DNA of 5,689 bases from Candidatus Dormiibacterota bacterium (GTDB taxonomy: Bacteria; Chloroflexota; Dormibacteria; UBA8260): contig CATPBU010000223.1 of assembly GCA_955652455.1 (NCBI GenBank), positions 1 through 5,689 on the forward strand, written 5' to 3'. Numbering within the stretch: the first letter of the stretch is position 1; each line of letters opens with the position of its first letter. Below, in pieces: positions 5,554-5,689 of the stretch. The translations under genes and the position numbers were made by a program. A model generated the notes under the pieces. The model saw only the letters and a program-made list of their open reading frames with translations, was not told the origin of the DNA and did no database searches.

Positions 5554-5689
5554 CTGCAGCAGCGACGTTCGCGGGCCGCCTCGCGCAGGCGGTGAGGAAC
5601 AGTGAGTCGCTCCTCTGCCTAGGGCTCGACCCTGACGGCGGCGGCGATGCGGCCGCGGCGGAGCGCCAGTGCCGCAGGCTCCTCGACGC
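5547..5689 (+). CDS. pyrF: Orotidine 5'-phosphate decarboxylase, N-terminal part (cut by window edge)
   Basis: The frame from TTG 5547 encodes 47 residues up to the right edge and has the N-terminus typical of type 2 OMP decarboxylases: FAGRLAQAV (residues 8-16), then SLLCLGLDPD (21-30), where D28 matches the conserved substrate-binding Asp of the first barrel strand. The enzyme converts OMP to UMP, the last step of de novo pyrimidine synthesis. TTG 5547 is the nearest plausible start upstream of the conserved block; GTG 5592 is too far in, and no ATG or GTG is seen in frame for about 70 bases upstream. It overlaps the zinc-ribbon stop by 7 bases. The assignment rests on this short segment only, since the Lys/Asp catalytic residues lie outside the window. 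Confidence 0.72.
   Translation, partial: MVAAAATFAGRLAQAVRNSESLLCLGLDPDGGGDAAAAERQCRRLLD

Noticed and set aside
1..5689. Mobile element, prophage, CRISPR or toxin-antitoxin system
   Set aside because: I looked on both strands and saw no transposase, integrase, terminal inverted repeat, direct-repeat array or toxin-like small gene pair; the genes are ordinary chromosomal metabolic ones.

Overview
The window is high-GC bacterial DNA with tightly packed genes on both strands. It has no rRNA, tRNA, CRISPR array, insertion sequence or other mobile element that I can see. Late menaquinone-synthesis genes, two genes of families that often use the deazaflavin cofactor F420 (a luciferase-like monooxygenase, LLM, domain and a PPOX-type split beta-barrel protein), and start codons sitting just downstream of -10-like boxes suggest a menaquinone-respiring, F420-using lineage such as Actinomycetota or the Chloroflexota/Dormibacterota side. 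This placement is inference from gene content only.

Layout. Positions 1-1742 (minus) are one uninterrupted reading frame that joins an N-terminal LLM flavin/F420 oxidoreductase domain to a C-terminal membrane UbiA/MenA-type prenyltransferase; its C-terminus lies beyond the left edge. A 38-bp divergent spacer separates it from menG/ubiE (1781-2470, plus), the methyltransferase that acts after the prenyltransferase. Next come a DUF899 thioredoxin-like protein (2604-3326, plus) and a small cupin (3428-3802, plus), each with a good Shine-Dalgarno site. A strong hairpin (3817-3856) lies between the convergent cupin and PPOX-type genes (PPOX at 3869-4279, minus). Divergent from the latter is an aldo/keto reductase of the Kv-beta-like group (4340-5317, plus). 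A 65-residue zinc-ribbon protein (5356-5553, plus) follows, and its stop overlaps the probable TTG start of pyrF (5547 to the right edge, plus).

How the genes fit together. The fusion and menG form a divergent module for the last membrane steps of menaquinone synthesis: the UbiA domain would attach the prenyl tail and MenG would methylate the ring. The covalently attached LLM domain is the unexplained part; it suggests an additional redox step, or delivery of a reduced cofactor, at the membrane. The middle genes look like single-gene redox or stress functions. The right end enters pyrimidine synthesis.

The most interesting item is the LLM-UbiA fusion. I checked its frame codon by codon from 1742 to 3 and found no stop. 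A GGAG plus GTG site lies exactly at the domain junction and could release a separate prenyltransferase.
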